This document shows, piece after piece, positions 22,895-36,400 of a stretch of 64,000 bases of DNA. The position numbers and the translations under genes are program-made. Each line of letters begins with the position of its first letter. Position 1 is the first letter of the stretch. The DNA comes from Sapria himalayana (Eukaryota > Streptophyta > Magnoliopsida > Malpighiales > Rafflesiaceae), in contig JAREIK010000506.1 of the NCBI GenBank assembly GCA_029783825.1, positions 202,502-266,501 of the forward strand, written 5' to 3'. The notes below the pieces were generated by a model that was not told where the DNA came from, did not search any database, and saw only the letters and a list, made by a program, of their open reading frames with translations.

Positions 22895-25800
22895 TCGATG
22901 ACAATGATATGTGTCTCGCAGATAGTGCATCAATGCATACTATACTTAAAGATAAAAAAATTTCTTTTTATTAATGCAATGATCAGATGTTAATACAATA
23001 TCGGGTGGTACAAAATTGATTGAGGGCTTCGGAAGAGCTAATATATTATTACCTAGATGAACAAAAAAATCATATTGATGATGTATTATGTTCTATAAAG
23101 TCTAATAGAAATTTATTGAGTTTTAAAGATATTTAATAAAATGGATATCATATTGAGACTATGAATGAAGATAACACTGAGCATTTATATATTACCAATA
23201 TTGTCTCGGGTAAAAAAAATATATTTGAAAAATTACTCACTTTTTCCTCTAGTTTGTACTACACAAACATAAGCATAATTGAGGCACATACCATAGTAAA
23301 GAATCATTAAAAATAATTTTTTTAATTGAGGCACATACCTCTAGTTTGTACTACACAAACATAAGTTTACTAATGAAAATAATTTTTTTATTTGGCATGA
23401 CCGATTAGGACATCCTGGATCTATAATGATGCGAAGAATCATTAAAAATTCAAGTGGGTATTCACTGAAAATTCAAAAGATTTTTTTGTCCGATGAATTT
23501 TCATGTGCTGCTTATTCTCAAAAAAAGTTAATTATAAGGCCATCACAAACAAAAATAAGGACAAAACCACTTATATTTTTGCAACGTATTCAAGGTAATA
23601 TATGTGGCCTATTCATCCACCATGTAGACCATTTCAGTATTTTATGATTCTAATTGATGCATCAATGAGATGGCCACATGTCTGTTTGTTATCGATGCGT
23701 AACCAAGCATTTGCTAGATTGTTTGCTCAAATAATTTGGTTACAGACTCATTTTCCATATTATCTTATTAAGTCAATTCATCTTGACAATGCTGGAAAAT
23801 TTATTTTCCATGCTTTTAATGATTATTGTATGTCTATTAGAATAACTATTGAATATCCTGTAGCATATGTTCATACACAAAATGATTTTGCAGTATCATT
23901 TATTAAATACCTTCAATTAATTGCAAGGCCATTACTAAAGGATGAAGCTCCCAACTTTTTATTGAGGCCATACTATTTTGTATGCAGTAATGCTGATTCA
24001 TATTAGACCAACAAATTATCATGAGTTCTATTCTTCACAATTAGTTTTTGGTCGTGAACCAAATATTTCTTATCTAAGGTTTTTTTAGGTGTGTGGTATA
24101 TGTTCCAATTACTCCACCACAACACACTAAGATTGGTCCCCAAAGAAGAATGGAAATATATGTTGGATATAAATGTCCATCGATAATCAAATATTTAGAG
24201 TCATCAACTAAAGATTTATTTACGGCTCATTTTGCTAATTATCATTTTGGTGAATTAGATTTTCTAACTTTAAAAAAAGAAAATAAACAGTTGGAAAAGA
24301 TTATTAGTTGGAATCAATTATCTTTGTCACATCTTGATGCTCGCACAAAGGAATGTGAACTGGAAGTTCAAAAGATTATTCATTTGCAAATTTTCACCAA
24401 TCGATTTTCAAATACATTTACTAATCTGAAGAGAGTAACTATATCTTACATACCAGCTGCTAATGCTCTAGTTAGAATTAATGTCCCTGTAGGATAATCT
24501 ATTGCTAATAAACCTAAAGCATTAGTGAAACATGGTTGACCAGTTGGTTCCAAAGATAAAAATCTTCAGAAAAGAAAAGGTTCTAAGGATCAATTTGAGG
24601 AATTGATAGCTCTAGAAGAGTCCCTAGTTGTAATTCTAGAAGAAATTCAGGTACTTGAAACTTGTGACAATCAAGAGATCTTGATAAACTATTTCACAAC
24701 TAGTCAAAGGTGGAATTGTAATAAAATCGACATCGATAAAATATTTACCTATAATGTGGCTCTCAATATTATTAATGATAATAAGGAACTTGAGCCAAAG
24801 TCTGTCGAAGAATGTAGATAGAGAAATGATTGACCAAAATAGAAAGATGCAATTGAAATAGAATTGAATTCTTTTTCAAAACATGATATTTTTGTACCTA
24901 TTGTACGTACACCTGATGGTGTCAAACCTATAGGATAAAAATGGGTATTTGTGCAAAAATGAGACGTGCCAAATAAAGTTATCAAATATAAGGAATGATT
25001 AGTTGCACAAGGATTCTCTCAAAGACCTGGCATTAATTATGAAGAGACATATTCTTCTATCGTAGATACAACTACTTTTTGATATTTAATTAGCCTGACA
25101 ATACATGAAAAACTTGATATGTGTTTAATGGATGTAGTTATGGCTTATTTATATCGATTACTTGACAGTGACATTTACTTGAAAATCTCAGAAGGATTAA
25201 AATTATATGCAACACATAATTTAGATCCTCGAGAACTTTACTCGATAAAATTATATAGATTTTTATATGGGTTGAACTAATTTGGAAGCATGTGATATAA
25301 TCATCTTAGTGAAAATTTATTGCGAAAATGGTATAAGAATGATCCCCTTTGCCCATGTGTATTTATTAAGAGACATGGATCCAAGTTCATTATAATTGCA
25401 GTTTATGTTGATGACCTGAATATTCTTAGAACTATGAATAAGGTTTTAGAAGCAGTAGGCAACTTAAATAATGAATTTTATTTGGAAAATCTCGAAAAAA
25501 ACAAAATTTTGCTTTGGTTTGCAGATTGAAAACTAGAGAATAAAATTTTTGTTTATCAATCAGCTTATATATCAAAGGTGTTGAAATGATTCTATATGGA
25601 TGATGTCCATCTATTGAGCACTCCAATGGTTGTAAGGTTGTTAGATGTGAATAAAGATCTTTTTCGACCTCGGATGGATGATAGGGAGCTTATTGATCTT
25701 GAAGTATCATATCTTAGTGCTATTAGAGCACTAATGTATCTTTCATGTCATACACGACCTTTTATATCATTTTCTATAAATTTGTTAGCAAGATATAGTT

Positions 25801-26420
25801 CTTGTCTAACAAGAAAATATTGGAATGGAGTTAAACATATAGTGAGGTATCTTCGAGGTACGATGGATATGGGCCTATATTATCCCAATGTGCCCTAATT
25901 AGAATTTAATTGATTATGTAGATGCAGGATATATGTCTGACCCTCATAATGCTTGATCACAAATGAGTTATTTGTTCACATGTGGTGATATAACCATTTC
26001 ATGGTGTTCTTCGAAACAATCAATTACCGCCACATCTTCTAATCATGTAGAGATCATAGCAATTTATGAAGTAAGTTGGGAATGTTTTTGGTTAAAATCT
26101 ATAATACATCATATTCGAGGGTCATGTGGTTTGTCTTTTAGCAAGGAGGTTATGACGACCTTGTATGAAGATAATGCTATGTGCATTGTTCAATTAAAAA
26201 ATAGGTACATTAAAAGGAACAGAACAAAACATATATCACCAAAATTTTTTTTTACTCATTATCTACAAAAGAAGGGTGATATTGATATTCAATCAATTCG
26301 TTCAACTAATAATCTAGTAGATTTATTCACCAAGGCTCTACCTACTGCAACATTTGAAAGGCTAGTTCATAACATTGGAATGCACAGGCTTAGAGATTTT
26401 AAAGTGATATTTTATACTAT
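22895..26420 (+). pseudogene. Copia pol: protease, integrase, RT, RNase H
   Basis: Domains in order. Protease: CLADSASMHTILKDKK, active-site D-S-A at 22921-22929. Pre-integrase: HDRLGHPGSIMMRRI from 23396. Integrase core: first Asp in LIDAS (23656), second in HLDNAGKF (23784); the third residue, normally Glu in AESFIK, is Val (23893-23895). RT: EIELNSFSKHDIFVP near 24855, a YGLN segment, and YVDD at 25404-25415. RNase H: 25963-26400 with ISWCSSKQSITATSS, LYEDNAMCIVQL and LVDLFTKALPTATFERL. In-frame stops in RT (for example PIG*KWVF) and shifts near 24010 and 25530 break it. Confidence 0.92.
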
Positions 26421-26497
26421 ACTCTTTTTTCTTCACCATGGTTTTGTCCCACTGGGTTTTTCAGGTAAGGGTTTTAATGAGGCAGTATCATGGACAT

Positions 26498-26508
26498 CCA
26501 AGGGGGAG
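26498..26508 (+). other. Polypurine tract of the copia element
   Basis: CCAAGGGGGAG directly precedes the 3' LTR, where plus-strand DNA synthesis would be primed. Confidence 0.8.
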
Positions 26509-26818
26509 TATTATGAAAAATAATATGGATGTCCATAAACTCTTCATTAATCTCTTGACTATTAATATTCTTATTACTTTTATTATTTATAAATTAATAT
26601 GTATTAATGGTCATGGATTAATATCTATTCATTGGTACATTTATTTGTGTATTGATGTATATATTAATTTACATATTTATATACACATTAGTGTATTCAT
26701 GTATTCAACCCTATAAATAGGGAGCCTTTGTATGAGTCAATATATACTTGAAGGAATAAGAAATCTTTCTCATGTTTTTCCTATATCTCCCGCTCTCTTG
26801 TCCTTCTATTTCATAATA
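26509..26818 (+). repeat. 3' LTR of the copia element
   Basis: Partner of 22506-22817. Starts TATTATGAAAAATAATATGG after the polypurine tract and ends CATAATA before AAAAG. Differences from the 5' copy are scattered substitutions, implying an old insertion. Confidence 0.9.
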
Positions 26819-26823
26819 AAAAG

Positions 26824-27480
26824 TAATTTATAAATAGGTGTAATTTTGTTTGAAAAAAGATAGAAGGGGCGAGTTCTATTTCTATAAGGCATTTTCAAAT
26901 TTTGGAATAAAAAAAAATTTCTTTTTTATTTTATCTTCAGGAAAAATGAAAAATGATCACTTTTATTTTTCATTTTCAACTTCAATAATTTCACACAAAA
27001 AAAATACTCTATTTTTTTTTTCAATAGAAACGGCACCACCCTTCGTCCCTTATATTACTACATAAACATGTATTTACTTCTCTTTGCTTTTGACCTATTC
27101 CAAAATAAATGAATTTTATCGCTTTCTTTTTTTTTTGTGATTGATACGGGCACACCGCCATCTGGAAGGCGCCACACATGCTCTTTCATATAAATGTTAG
27201 AAATATTCATTCTTTCCTTTGTCATTTTTCACTTTTCAATTTTCTTTTTTTCTATTTTCTATTTTTATTTCAAAATAAGATCATGGTAAATTATCTTACA
27301 TTCATGTTCCACCATGTATCTTTCTTACAAAAAATTTTAATAACTATAAACAATGATAAATAAAAAAATATGCATGATTAAAATATTAATTTAATATAAC
27401 TATTTTAAAATTAAAATAAACCAAATAAGAATATAAACTACATAAAACTCAGTAACCCAACTCATACAAACCTAGAGTTA
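26824..27480. other. No recognised gene
   Basis: T-rich sequence. It has a TATAAATAGG just inside (26830) and resembles the flank at 21330-21345, so the copia element may have inserted in an older LTR. The GC-rich phrase at about 27148-27175 ('cacaccgccatctggaaggc') carries no recognised motif. Confidence 0.35.
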
Positions 27481-28290
27481 TCTCATCATTGAATATCACA
27501 AATAAAGGGACCCGAGATTATTCTAATATGCATAGAGAATAAATCAATATGTATATGATCTAGGATGTTCAATCTCTTCTAAGGGAGAAAAAAGAAAAAT
27601 TATTTTATGACTTTTTTAGCTATGTGATCATTACACTCATTAAACAAAAATTTTGATCAATTAGTAGGATATTCTTTCTAGCTAGTAGTTGAAGGCCCTC
27701 ATTACTCACATGACCAAGATTATTGTGCATGAGACTAATGTCGTTACTCTGATAATTTATATTGGCTTGATCTTCATGCATTCTTACATGAGTAGCATAA
27801 AATATACTCTTCTTCTTACCACTCTCAATGACTAGATTCTACTAGTCATTAGCAAAAAGGCTTATGTATTCTTTGTTATCTATCATGCATATAATTCAAG
27901 AAATATTAGGTTTACATGAATCTCCAATACATAACAGACAAATTTTTAACAAGAGCTAATGTCCAGTCTACATCTGTAAAAAATATCTTCAATTCCCAAT
28001 ATTTGTGATATTATATTATTGATATCTTTATTGCTTCATAATCACTTAGTGTGTATGGTAAATAAGTTAATATGCATGATGACATAAAATAAATCTTTTG
28101 AGATATAACACCTCTTGATTGTGTTAAGCTTGGAGAAACCACAAAGTTATCTTCCAAGAGCATCTTCATAGGTGCAAGTTAATTCACCAACCATTGAAAA
28201 AGATTGATGTGAGCTGATATTGGATTTCCATTTTGAACTTTAAGTTTACTAAATATATAATAAATAATATTTTATTTCTAAATATATTCT
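27480..28290 (-). pseudogene. Copia gag end to pre-integrase relic (family Y)
   Basis: Minus-strand frames give a gag-like piece near 28260-28180 (NLKFKMEIQYQLTSIF, compare NLKCKSGSSISKQINIF in the 11.1-kb relic). Further on, near 28140-28020, comes a segment resembling the spacer before the pre-integrase domain, with several stops. A loosely zinc-binding-like stretch follows near 27720. The match is weaker than for the other copia relics and rests mainly on its parallel with 10.8-11.3 kb. Confidence 0.5.
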
Positions 28291-29780
28291 TTTCCAACAT
28301 AGACTGTAATTTCTCTCATTACTTTCTTTTCCTCATTTTTTTCTGTAAAATTTAATAAGTATCACTACTTATTCAATGATGAATGATAGAGACAGACCTA
28401 AATTGTATGTCTTTCCATTCTTCATCACTTATTTTTTTAGATTTTACTTTTGTTTTCACATGGTGATACAACTCTTAGATAAAAAGATAGGTAAGTATTT
28501 TGTTTTTCCAAATAGAATATTTAGTTATGTTTAAATTATTATCACAAAGTGATCCTCCATGATGGAAAAAGTTAGAAGCAATCACAAATAATTCATACAA
28601 ACAAAAAATATTCTAAATCATATTTTGATATCATGGTGTTGGTATCAAAATAATTCTTAGAGAAGAAATCAAACAATGATTATTTCGAAACCACTAAGAA
28701 TATTGAGAATATATTTTGTTTGGCACAATGAAAGTAATTAATCTAGATACTAATGAGATTAAATTGTCTATTTTTCAAAATTGCAAATTTTTAATAAAAT
28801 TAATTTGATCCATAAATTATTTTAATTAAAAACTATTATTTCTAATTCTAAATTGTATAAACAATTACATAAACAGATTCAAAAAATCCAATGCACAATT
28901 CAAAAATTCACAAAAAATCTTATATGGATAATAATATCTAAAGTCCAATTTACAATGCAAATACGAACAAAGTGTGTTAAAGACTTTATAAATTCTAAAT
29001 TCAGTAAAACAATAAACGGCCAAAAATTATGTTTTGAATCAAAACTAATTTTCTAGAATATAAAACCTTAACTTTAAAAATTTTAAATAATAATGATAAC
29101 TTGGGATTTTGAGGAGAATATTCTAGATATCATTTCACAAAATTAGTTAGGTTAAGTGTTAAATTTGATAGCTTTAATTGACTAGAAATTTGGCAATCTT
29201 CAAGTATATTTAATTATTGGATAGAAGAGGAGATTTTATCTTGTAATGCTTTTCTATTTCAACAAACAACACAACACTAAGTAGTAGCAACCCAACAACA
29301 TCAATTCAACACATCACTAATTCAATTCAATAGCACACAGCAGCATAGAAGAAGAAGCTACAATGGTCACATAAAATAAAATTGCAGTATAGTCTATTAT
29401 TTTTTTTTTGTGCTTTTGTCCATCAGAAAAATGTTTCATCTACTAGAACCAAAATGAGAGAGTGTACTTCCTAGAAAACAAATGCGACACCATTTGTTTT
29501 TTCTTCATCATCTTTAAACTATGCTTGATCAAGGTGCCTTTTCGGGAAAATGGGAGTTTGCCTTTTTTCTAAATTGTTTATTTTTTAAAAAATTTTAGAA
29601 AGTGGGAAATTATCCCACATTCTTGGCTAGTGCTCCACACCTACAAAAAAACAAAAATCCAAAAATAATAGTAACTAAATAATAAAATATGTAACCTTAA
29701 TATAACAATTATATATTACTATTTTAAAATTAAAATAATCAAATTTTAATACAAATCAAATAAAACTAGTCTGCCCAATT
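28291..29780 (-). repeat. Copia family Y leader and LTR, shared by two relics
   Basis: The sequence matches 11331-12462 and parts of 20941-22500. It lies between an RT/RNase H relic (29780-31150) and a gag relic (27480-28290), all on the minus strand. It is therefore positioned as the 3' LTR of one copy and the 5' LTR of the next. Exact ends not determined; the RNase H relic stops near 29780. Confidence 0.55.
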
Positions 29781-31150
29781 GTAGAACTAATAAATCTCCT
29801 CTCTATCCTAAGTAGAAAGATACATACTAGCACATAACTTAGAGAAATTATATTTAGTTGACCATAATGATTTAGAAAACATATCAGTGGTATTTTTGTC
29901 CGTGTATACTTTTTCAAGCAGAATTAAATTTTTTATCTAATACATCTCATATCTAATGACATAACATATCAATGTATTTTGACCTACTATAAAAGGTTAC
30001 AATTTTAAAAATATGTATTATACTATAACTATCATACATAGTGTACATGTCATGTCACATATCCAAGTTTGTAAGAAACTATTTCATCCATAAAGTTTCT
30101 TTGCAAGTTTAAATACTTACGATAAGCTCAGCCTTGGAGTTAGTGTTTTTGTAACTTGAATTATCAAAATATCACTTTCCTTCCAAAGATTATTACATTA
30201 CTCAGGCTGGTTGTATGTTGATCCAATTTACCAATTATATTGTTATTAGCATGCTGAGAAGTATGAGTTTTAATTTGGCCAAGTACAAAGATAAATGAGA
30301 GGTTCCTCATAGATACCTCAAGATTGACCACTACACTCCAATGATATCTACTTGGGCTTCGAAATACAATAGCTAAAAACACTTATAGCATGTTCTATTT
30401 TCGGTCTAGTATAGAACTTACATAAGAATGCCTATAGTTGAAGCATGAAAAAGATGACACATATCTCTCCTTTCCTCATTAATATTTATACTATGCTTGG
30501 TATTCATCTTAAAATATTTGGTTGAAGGAGTTGAGATCGTCTTAGCATTTCTCATATAAAATCTCTCACGAATTTTTTCAATGTAACATTCTTATGATAA
30601 CAATATATGTTTAGAAGACTTATCCCAAATTATGATTATCCCTAAAATTCATCTTACTAGGCCTAAGTCTTTCATAAAAATATATTTTTCCTTCTCCCCC
30701 TTTAGCTTGTCAATATGTTCTCTATTATGGTCAATCATTAACATGTCATCGACCAACAATAATGGTATAGGTCCATCATCACCTAATTGATCACTAACAA
30801 ATATATAATGGTCTCAAGAGGTGTACTAAAATTTATAAGACTATGAATTGATAAAATTTCTTATATCACTACCAAGGAGCTTACTTATGACCATATAAAC
30901 TCTTATTAAATTTGCATACAAAAGTTTTCTTTTTCTTCTATTATTAATTTCTCAAATTGATACATATATAAAGTCTCATGAAGATAATCATGAAGAAATA
31001 ATATCTTCACTTAAAATTGATCGCTTCTTAATCCAAGTTAACATCCAAAAGCAGAACTACTCAAATACAAAACCCTTTGACTAAACCCTTTGAATACTAA
31101 CTAAACCTTATATCTTGATTGAGATCATTATCTCCAGATTTTTGTCTGAA
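29780..31150 (-). pseudogene. Copia RT and RNase H relic
   Basis: Minus strand. RT near 30930-30880 reads FVCKFNKSLYGHK (family pattern V..L.K.LYGLKQAPR.WY). Near 30760 a decayed YVDD region reads TYTIIV then HVND in place of YVDDMLI. At 30380-30164 comes the LRYLRGTS...FG region and an RNase H start in shifted frames. The end near 29930-29850 reads VYTDKNTTDMFSKSLWSTKY (family pattern TEDN.ADM.TK). Many stops. Confidence 0.7.
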
Positions 31151-31305
31151 TAGTCATTTATATTTTAGAGTTTGCTTTACTTTAGGTAAGAAAATCAAAT
31201 CATAAGTCTAGTTGATATGAAAAAAATTTATCTATTGTTGCATAGCCTGAAGTTATTCATATTTAGTCTCAAAAGAGATGAACACCTAAAATGTCTTGGG
31301 CTCAT

Positions 31306-32267
31306 AAGAGGTGTCAACTAGGCCATGCTAGGCTAGCATAAACTAAGTTATGATGGCCCAATCATGACGCCTTGATGCACAGATGACAGATACGACATGG
31401 TTTATCTAACTAGGTCATGTCATGTCGACATGAGATCAAAAAAGGCATGCTTGACAGGGCTTGATGGCCTAGTTGATGTAGTTGGTTTTGCTGAGTCATG
31501 TTAAATTGAGCTAATACTAGTAATAGTCGGTGTGATTGGGCATTGTCCTATTACATGCTAGGTGCTAATTATTGGCCTTTTCGTATCTGGTCACTGTAGT
31601 ATATAGTGGTACTTGAAAATTGTATTATAGCAACATTAATGCAAATATGTAGTGCACTACAACTACACTATAAATTACACTAAATTAAATCAAATTTAAA
31701 TTTTCAATTTAAATTTGATTAGTTATTAATTATTATATTATTATAATGATATATAATATAAATAAAAATTCTAAAAAAATTAAATATAAATAGGACTAAC
31801 TTAAAAAACACATAACAATTACAATACATAAATCTTAGAAAATGTAAATAAAAAGAAAATGAAAACATTGAAAAACAGAGCTCATAGTCTATTTGGTTCG
31901 GATGCTCAAAGCTCATAGTCTCGATAATGATATCTTCATTTTCATGTATATCTTCTTCATCATCCAAATTTAGCTTTCTCATTTTATTTTGAAGATCCAT
32001 TATTGAATCCTCTCAATCCTTAAAGTAGAAAAATTTAGCTCATAGTCGATATTTTCATGTCGCCACGGTATCGTGCCGGGCCAGGTATGTCATGAGGCCA
32101 TGTTGGCCTCGGCATGGCTCGGCATGATTGGTGCCGTGGACAGGCACGTCACAGGCACGTCACAGGCACAGGCATGAGAAATATCCGTGTCGTGCCAGTC
32201 CAGGCATGGCCGAATCGTGCATTGACTCGTGACGAACCGGGCCGGACTAGCCAGGCTGACACCTTGA
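31306..32267 (-). mobile_element. hAT-type DNA transposon relic, internally deleted
   Basis: The left end reads AGGTGTCAACTAGGCCATGC (from 31309). The right end, on the minus strand, reads AGGTGTCAGCCTGGCTAG. Thus an 8-bp perfect terminal repeat extends into weaker similarity. Both subterminal regions are rich in GGC/GCC and short repeats (CAGGCACGTCA twice at 32141-32162), as is typical of hAT ends. At about 960 bp it is too short for a full transposase. I found no clean 8-bp target duplication, so the outermost bases are uncertain. It ends about 190 bp before the H3 promoter element. Confidence 0.6.
31880..32000 (-). pseudogene. Possible N-terminal fragment of hAT transposase
   Basis: From an ATG at 32000 the minus strand reads MDLQNKMRKLNLDDEEDIHE then NEDIIIETMSFEHPNQ, an acidic start such as some plant hAT transposases have. 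It is about 265 bp inside the terminal repeat. After it the frame runs into low-complexity hydrophobic text. There is no BED zinc finger or hAT dimerisation region, so it cannot encode a working transposase. The identification is an inference from position. Confidence 0.4.
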
Positions 32268-32455
32268 CGGTGTAGTGTGGAATATGGATTAGCTTTCATA
32301 AAAAATATTATTATTTGGCGCGTATTTCATATTTTAAAAATCATAGGCGGCGGCTCAAAATCTCCTCGTCAACATTCGCTAATCATTCAGAATTGAAGTG
32401 TGCTCACCAAGAAACACAAACAAATCAACGGCCATGATGCGTCATTCGTGCCTTG

Positions 32456-32993
<538 letters not shown>

Positions 32994-33206
32994 TTTTGCC
33001 TTATCGTTGATGATATTTCTGCATGTTTTAATTTGGAAACTTAATTTTCGTTGTTGGATCTTGTCCTGTAATAGTTAGTTTGTGTTTTGTGTTACTTGAG
33101 ATATGACGCGAGATTTTCTTATTGTCTTCTTTTATGACATTCTGGTTATTGCAGTATTTGTTGTTCATTCAATTTGGTTACTTGAAATATTCAGTGTTTG
33201 ATTGGC

Positions 33207-33212
33207 AATAAA
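33207..33212 (+). terminator. Candidate polyadenylation signal of H3
   Basis: AATAAA 214 bases after the stop codon, preceded by T/TG-rich text (TTTGTGTTTTGTG, about 33080). Plant histone mRNAs are normally polyadenylated, and I saw no clear animal-type histone stem-loop. The actual cleavage site cannot be read from sequence alone. Confidence 0.5.
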
Positions 33213-33429
33213 GATCCTTGCTATTACGATATGTAATGACATACAAATACCTGCCTTGTAATCCATCTTTATGCATATATCATAATGTATAATCTATATT
33301 GATATCTTCTTCCAATCAATCTATTATTATCCTTCAGCCTATGTATTGACTGGAACTTGGGGTCAGATCATGTAAAGTCTAGCACTAAGTAGATTGTCAT
33401 TTTATCAGCCTATCCATCTACTTTATATC

Positions 33430-33452
33430 TTATATATATATATATATATATG
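33430..33452. repeat. (TA)n microsatellite
   Basis: Uninterrupted TA run about 440 bp downstream of the H3 stop codon. Confidence 0.9.
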
Positions 33453-36400
33453 TTGGAGATGAGTATAAAATTTGCTTTTCGTTTTTGGAATGAGGATTGC
33501 TTACAAGTACCAATGAGTATATAATAATATATATCTATTATTATACACTTTCAGCACAAAATTTTCACAATCTACCCACATGAATTTATGCCTCTAAATA
33601 CCAAAATAACGAGGAAGATGCTTTGTATGAATCTTTTCATCAAAATTATTATCATGAAATTTAATATGCAAATCTAGTTAGACTTTGGGACAAATTATTA
33701 ATGTCAAGCCACTGGTGAAAGCATAAACTTGACATGATTAATTGTTTATTAGGGGAAAAAATTATAATAGATGCAAATTCAAGAGTTGAAAATAAGTTAC
33801 TAGAGTTGAATTTGGTTGTTATTGGACTATTAGAAAATTGATATTGAAGCTTATGAAATTATTTTATTTATAATTGAGATATGCATGCTTATGAAATTGT
33901 AATTCATATGAATTATAAATTTTTAATATACTTGTAGATAAATATAAATCTTATATCAAGTGAATGATTATTGAGATATATTGTAATGTGATAGTATAAG
34001 CAAACTGAGAATAACATAGTTACTCATACATTATCTCCTTGGTATGTTTTATTTTGTATTTGATAGTCAATTATTAGTATTTAAATACATTAAAGATTTA
34101 TAAGGTATTGATATTGATTTTGCTAATGAATTCAATGATTATAAAAAGGGTGTAGTTCGTAAGTTATTTTGATTTAATTGATTTTTATGTAGAAAGAGTA
34201 TATGAGTAGCTTGTGAGAAAAATATATGGGAGCATATTAATGAGTCATTTTGTAATATTTAAGATTTTTTTATATTTTACAATATCATTTCTTTTGTGTT
34301 TGGTTGTAGGTCTAAGAACATAAAGTATTAAATTTTTTTGATGCTAGAAAGATTTTCAAAGATGATACAGTTCATTATGTGTTATAAGATTGATGATGCA
34401 TTACACAAAGCATAGGAAGATTTTTTGAGATAAAGATGATAAAATTGTGCCATCATTCATTCATAACTCAAAAACATTGGAGGAATGTTTGTAGCATGTT
34501 AAAATTATATATAATAGAAGTATCCAATTATCTAATTTATTATATGATTTGCATCTTTGACACCTATTATCTTATTCATTTACCTATGAATGAGCATGTT
34601 AATTTAGTTGGAAAGACAATTAGTTATGAAAATTTATGAAAAGGATAGATTGAATGTAAAAAGTAAAAAAAAAAGTATGTTTACTAAACTAATAAAGCTC
34701 ATAGAAGATTTGTAACTAAACCATGATATTGTGTTTGATTATACATGGGAAATGAAAAGTCTTTTGAACAAAGATGATCTAGGCTACTTCTAAGGGGAGT
34801 TTGATATTAATTCTAACTTTAATTTTTTGATTTATCTCTCTTTGATATAAATGATGATTTGAGAATAATTTTTTTTTCAAGGAGAAAAAGATGGAAATCT
34901 ATGAGTTGCACTAAGTTAAACTCTAGTTGAGCTCTTGGTACCTTCTTGGACTAATTCTAGAGCAAAAATGAAAAAGTTCAATAATGCCCTTACTAGACTT
35001 ATCCAACATACATGAATTGATAGTCATACAAAGAGTTTTGGTCATAAAACCAAAGTGGCATAATCAATGTTTTCAATAACTATGGAAAACTTAGATGTTA
35101 TATGAAAATCATGCATGAGTGCTCCAAATAGGTTTTGAGTGGATATTATTATTAAAAGACAACTATTTTATTTATTTATTTAGTTATATAATTATAATTA
35201 TTGGCGATTGTAATTATTATCTAGTCTGAGAGTATGTCTCAAACATTTTATACGAACAATTATGTGGAATGAAATATAATACATGTTTTTTGTGAGAGTA
35301 AAATCTTGTCCTTTAAGAATTTTTATAACTTATCAAGATTTCTTGTGACATTCATCTAAGATTTATTGATCAATCATTCATAATTGATTATGATGTCATT
35401 TAATATAATGTGGTTCTTGTTTTTGTATAAACAATAAAGGAATGATCTTCATTACTAAATATGTTAATAGGTCTCATTAATTCTTAATGGGATTCATATC
35501 AATACTTTACCTGATATATTTTGATTGTTTTATTATGTTATCAAGTGAGCTTTTAGAGCTAATTTATTTTTTTAACTGGATCAATCATCAAAAATTAATT
35601 TTATTATGTTATTATGTTATCTGGATCAATCATTACTAAATTGTTTTATTATGTTATCAATCATCAAAGAATGACATTTGTTATAAATCATTTTTATGAA
35701 GAATGAAAAAGTAATTTTGAAGTCTTGTTTAAGTGTGGTTTATACTTAGTTTAAGTTAAGATTCATATCACTATCATGAATTTGATAATGCTTCCCAATC
35801 AACTATAATAATACAAGCTTGATTAAAGAAAAAAAAAAGAACTATTATGTGCAATGGAGTTATGGGTCCAACAAAAGTTAAGAAAGAGGGAGAGAAAAGG
35901 CAATATCCATTTATTTCATGGGAAAATAGACGAGGGCGAGCTTGGATCATGTGAACACATATCTTCTTTGTCAAATATCTCAATCTTGGAAGTAGATGAA
36001 AGGAGATCACCAAAATCAATAAGGGGGGGAGGTTTCCTAATGATTAGCACCTCTTCATACATTAATGATATATGTAGAATGTAAAGGGGGCAAAGTTTTA
36101 TGATGAGATGCAATTATTCTTTTACACTTTTTCCATCATACTTGATGGTGGATCAATCTAAGGAATATATGTCTATCCAAATTTACATAAAGAGGAATAT
36201 GTTTCTTGTGAAATTATTGGAGTTGATATAACTTTTTATTTCATGAACTATTGACAATTAAATCCAATTCTCTTTGATTGTAGATGATGCAATTTCAAGT
36301 TATGTTGGGATTCATATAAGAAACCCACTTGACCATGATAAACAAAACTGACCAAAATTCCTTTATGAATTTTTCAGTCACATTGGAGAATCTATACTTC

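Larger units (their letters stand above)
22501..26823 (+). mobile_element. Complete-ended copia element lacking gag
   Basis: Two LTRs of about 310 bp (22506-22817 and 26509-26818) bound an internal region of 3.7 kb on the plus strand. A polypurine tract AAGGGGGAG immediately precedes the 3' LTR. AAAAG occurs directly outside both LTRs (22501-22505, 26819-26823) and is the likely 5-bp target duplication. An alternative pair AAGTA would shift the ends by a few bases. The LTRs start TATTATG, which suggests a mutated TGTTATG. Protease begins only about 90 bases inside the 5' LTR, so gag is absent. Multiple stops and shifts show it is dead. Confidence 0.9.

Noticed and set aside
24749..24985. Minus-strand 78-aa frame near 24.8 kb
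   Set aside because: It is antisense to the copia RT, which has clear motifs on the plus strand.
34436..34639. 67-aa plus-strand frame downstream of H3 as a gene
   Set aside because: No recognised motif, biased to AT-rich codons, and surrounded by stops; at most part of an old retroelement.
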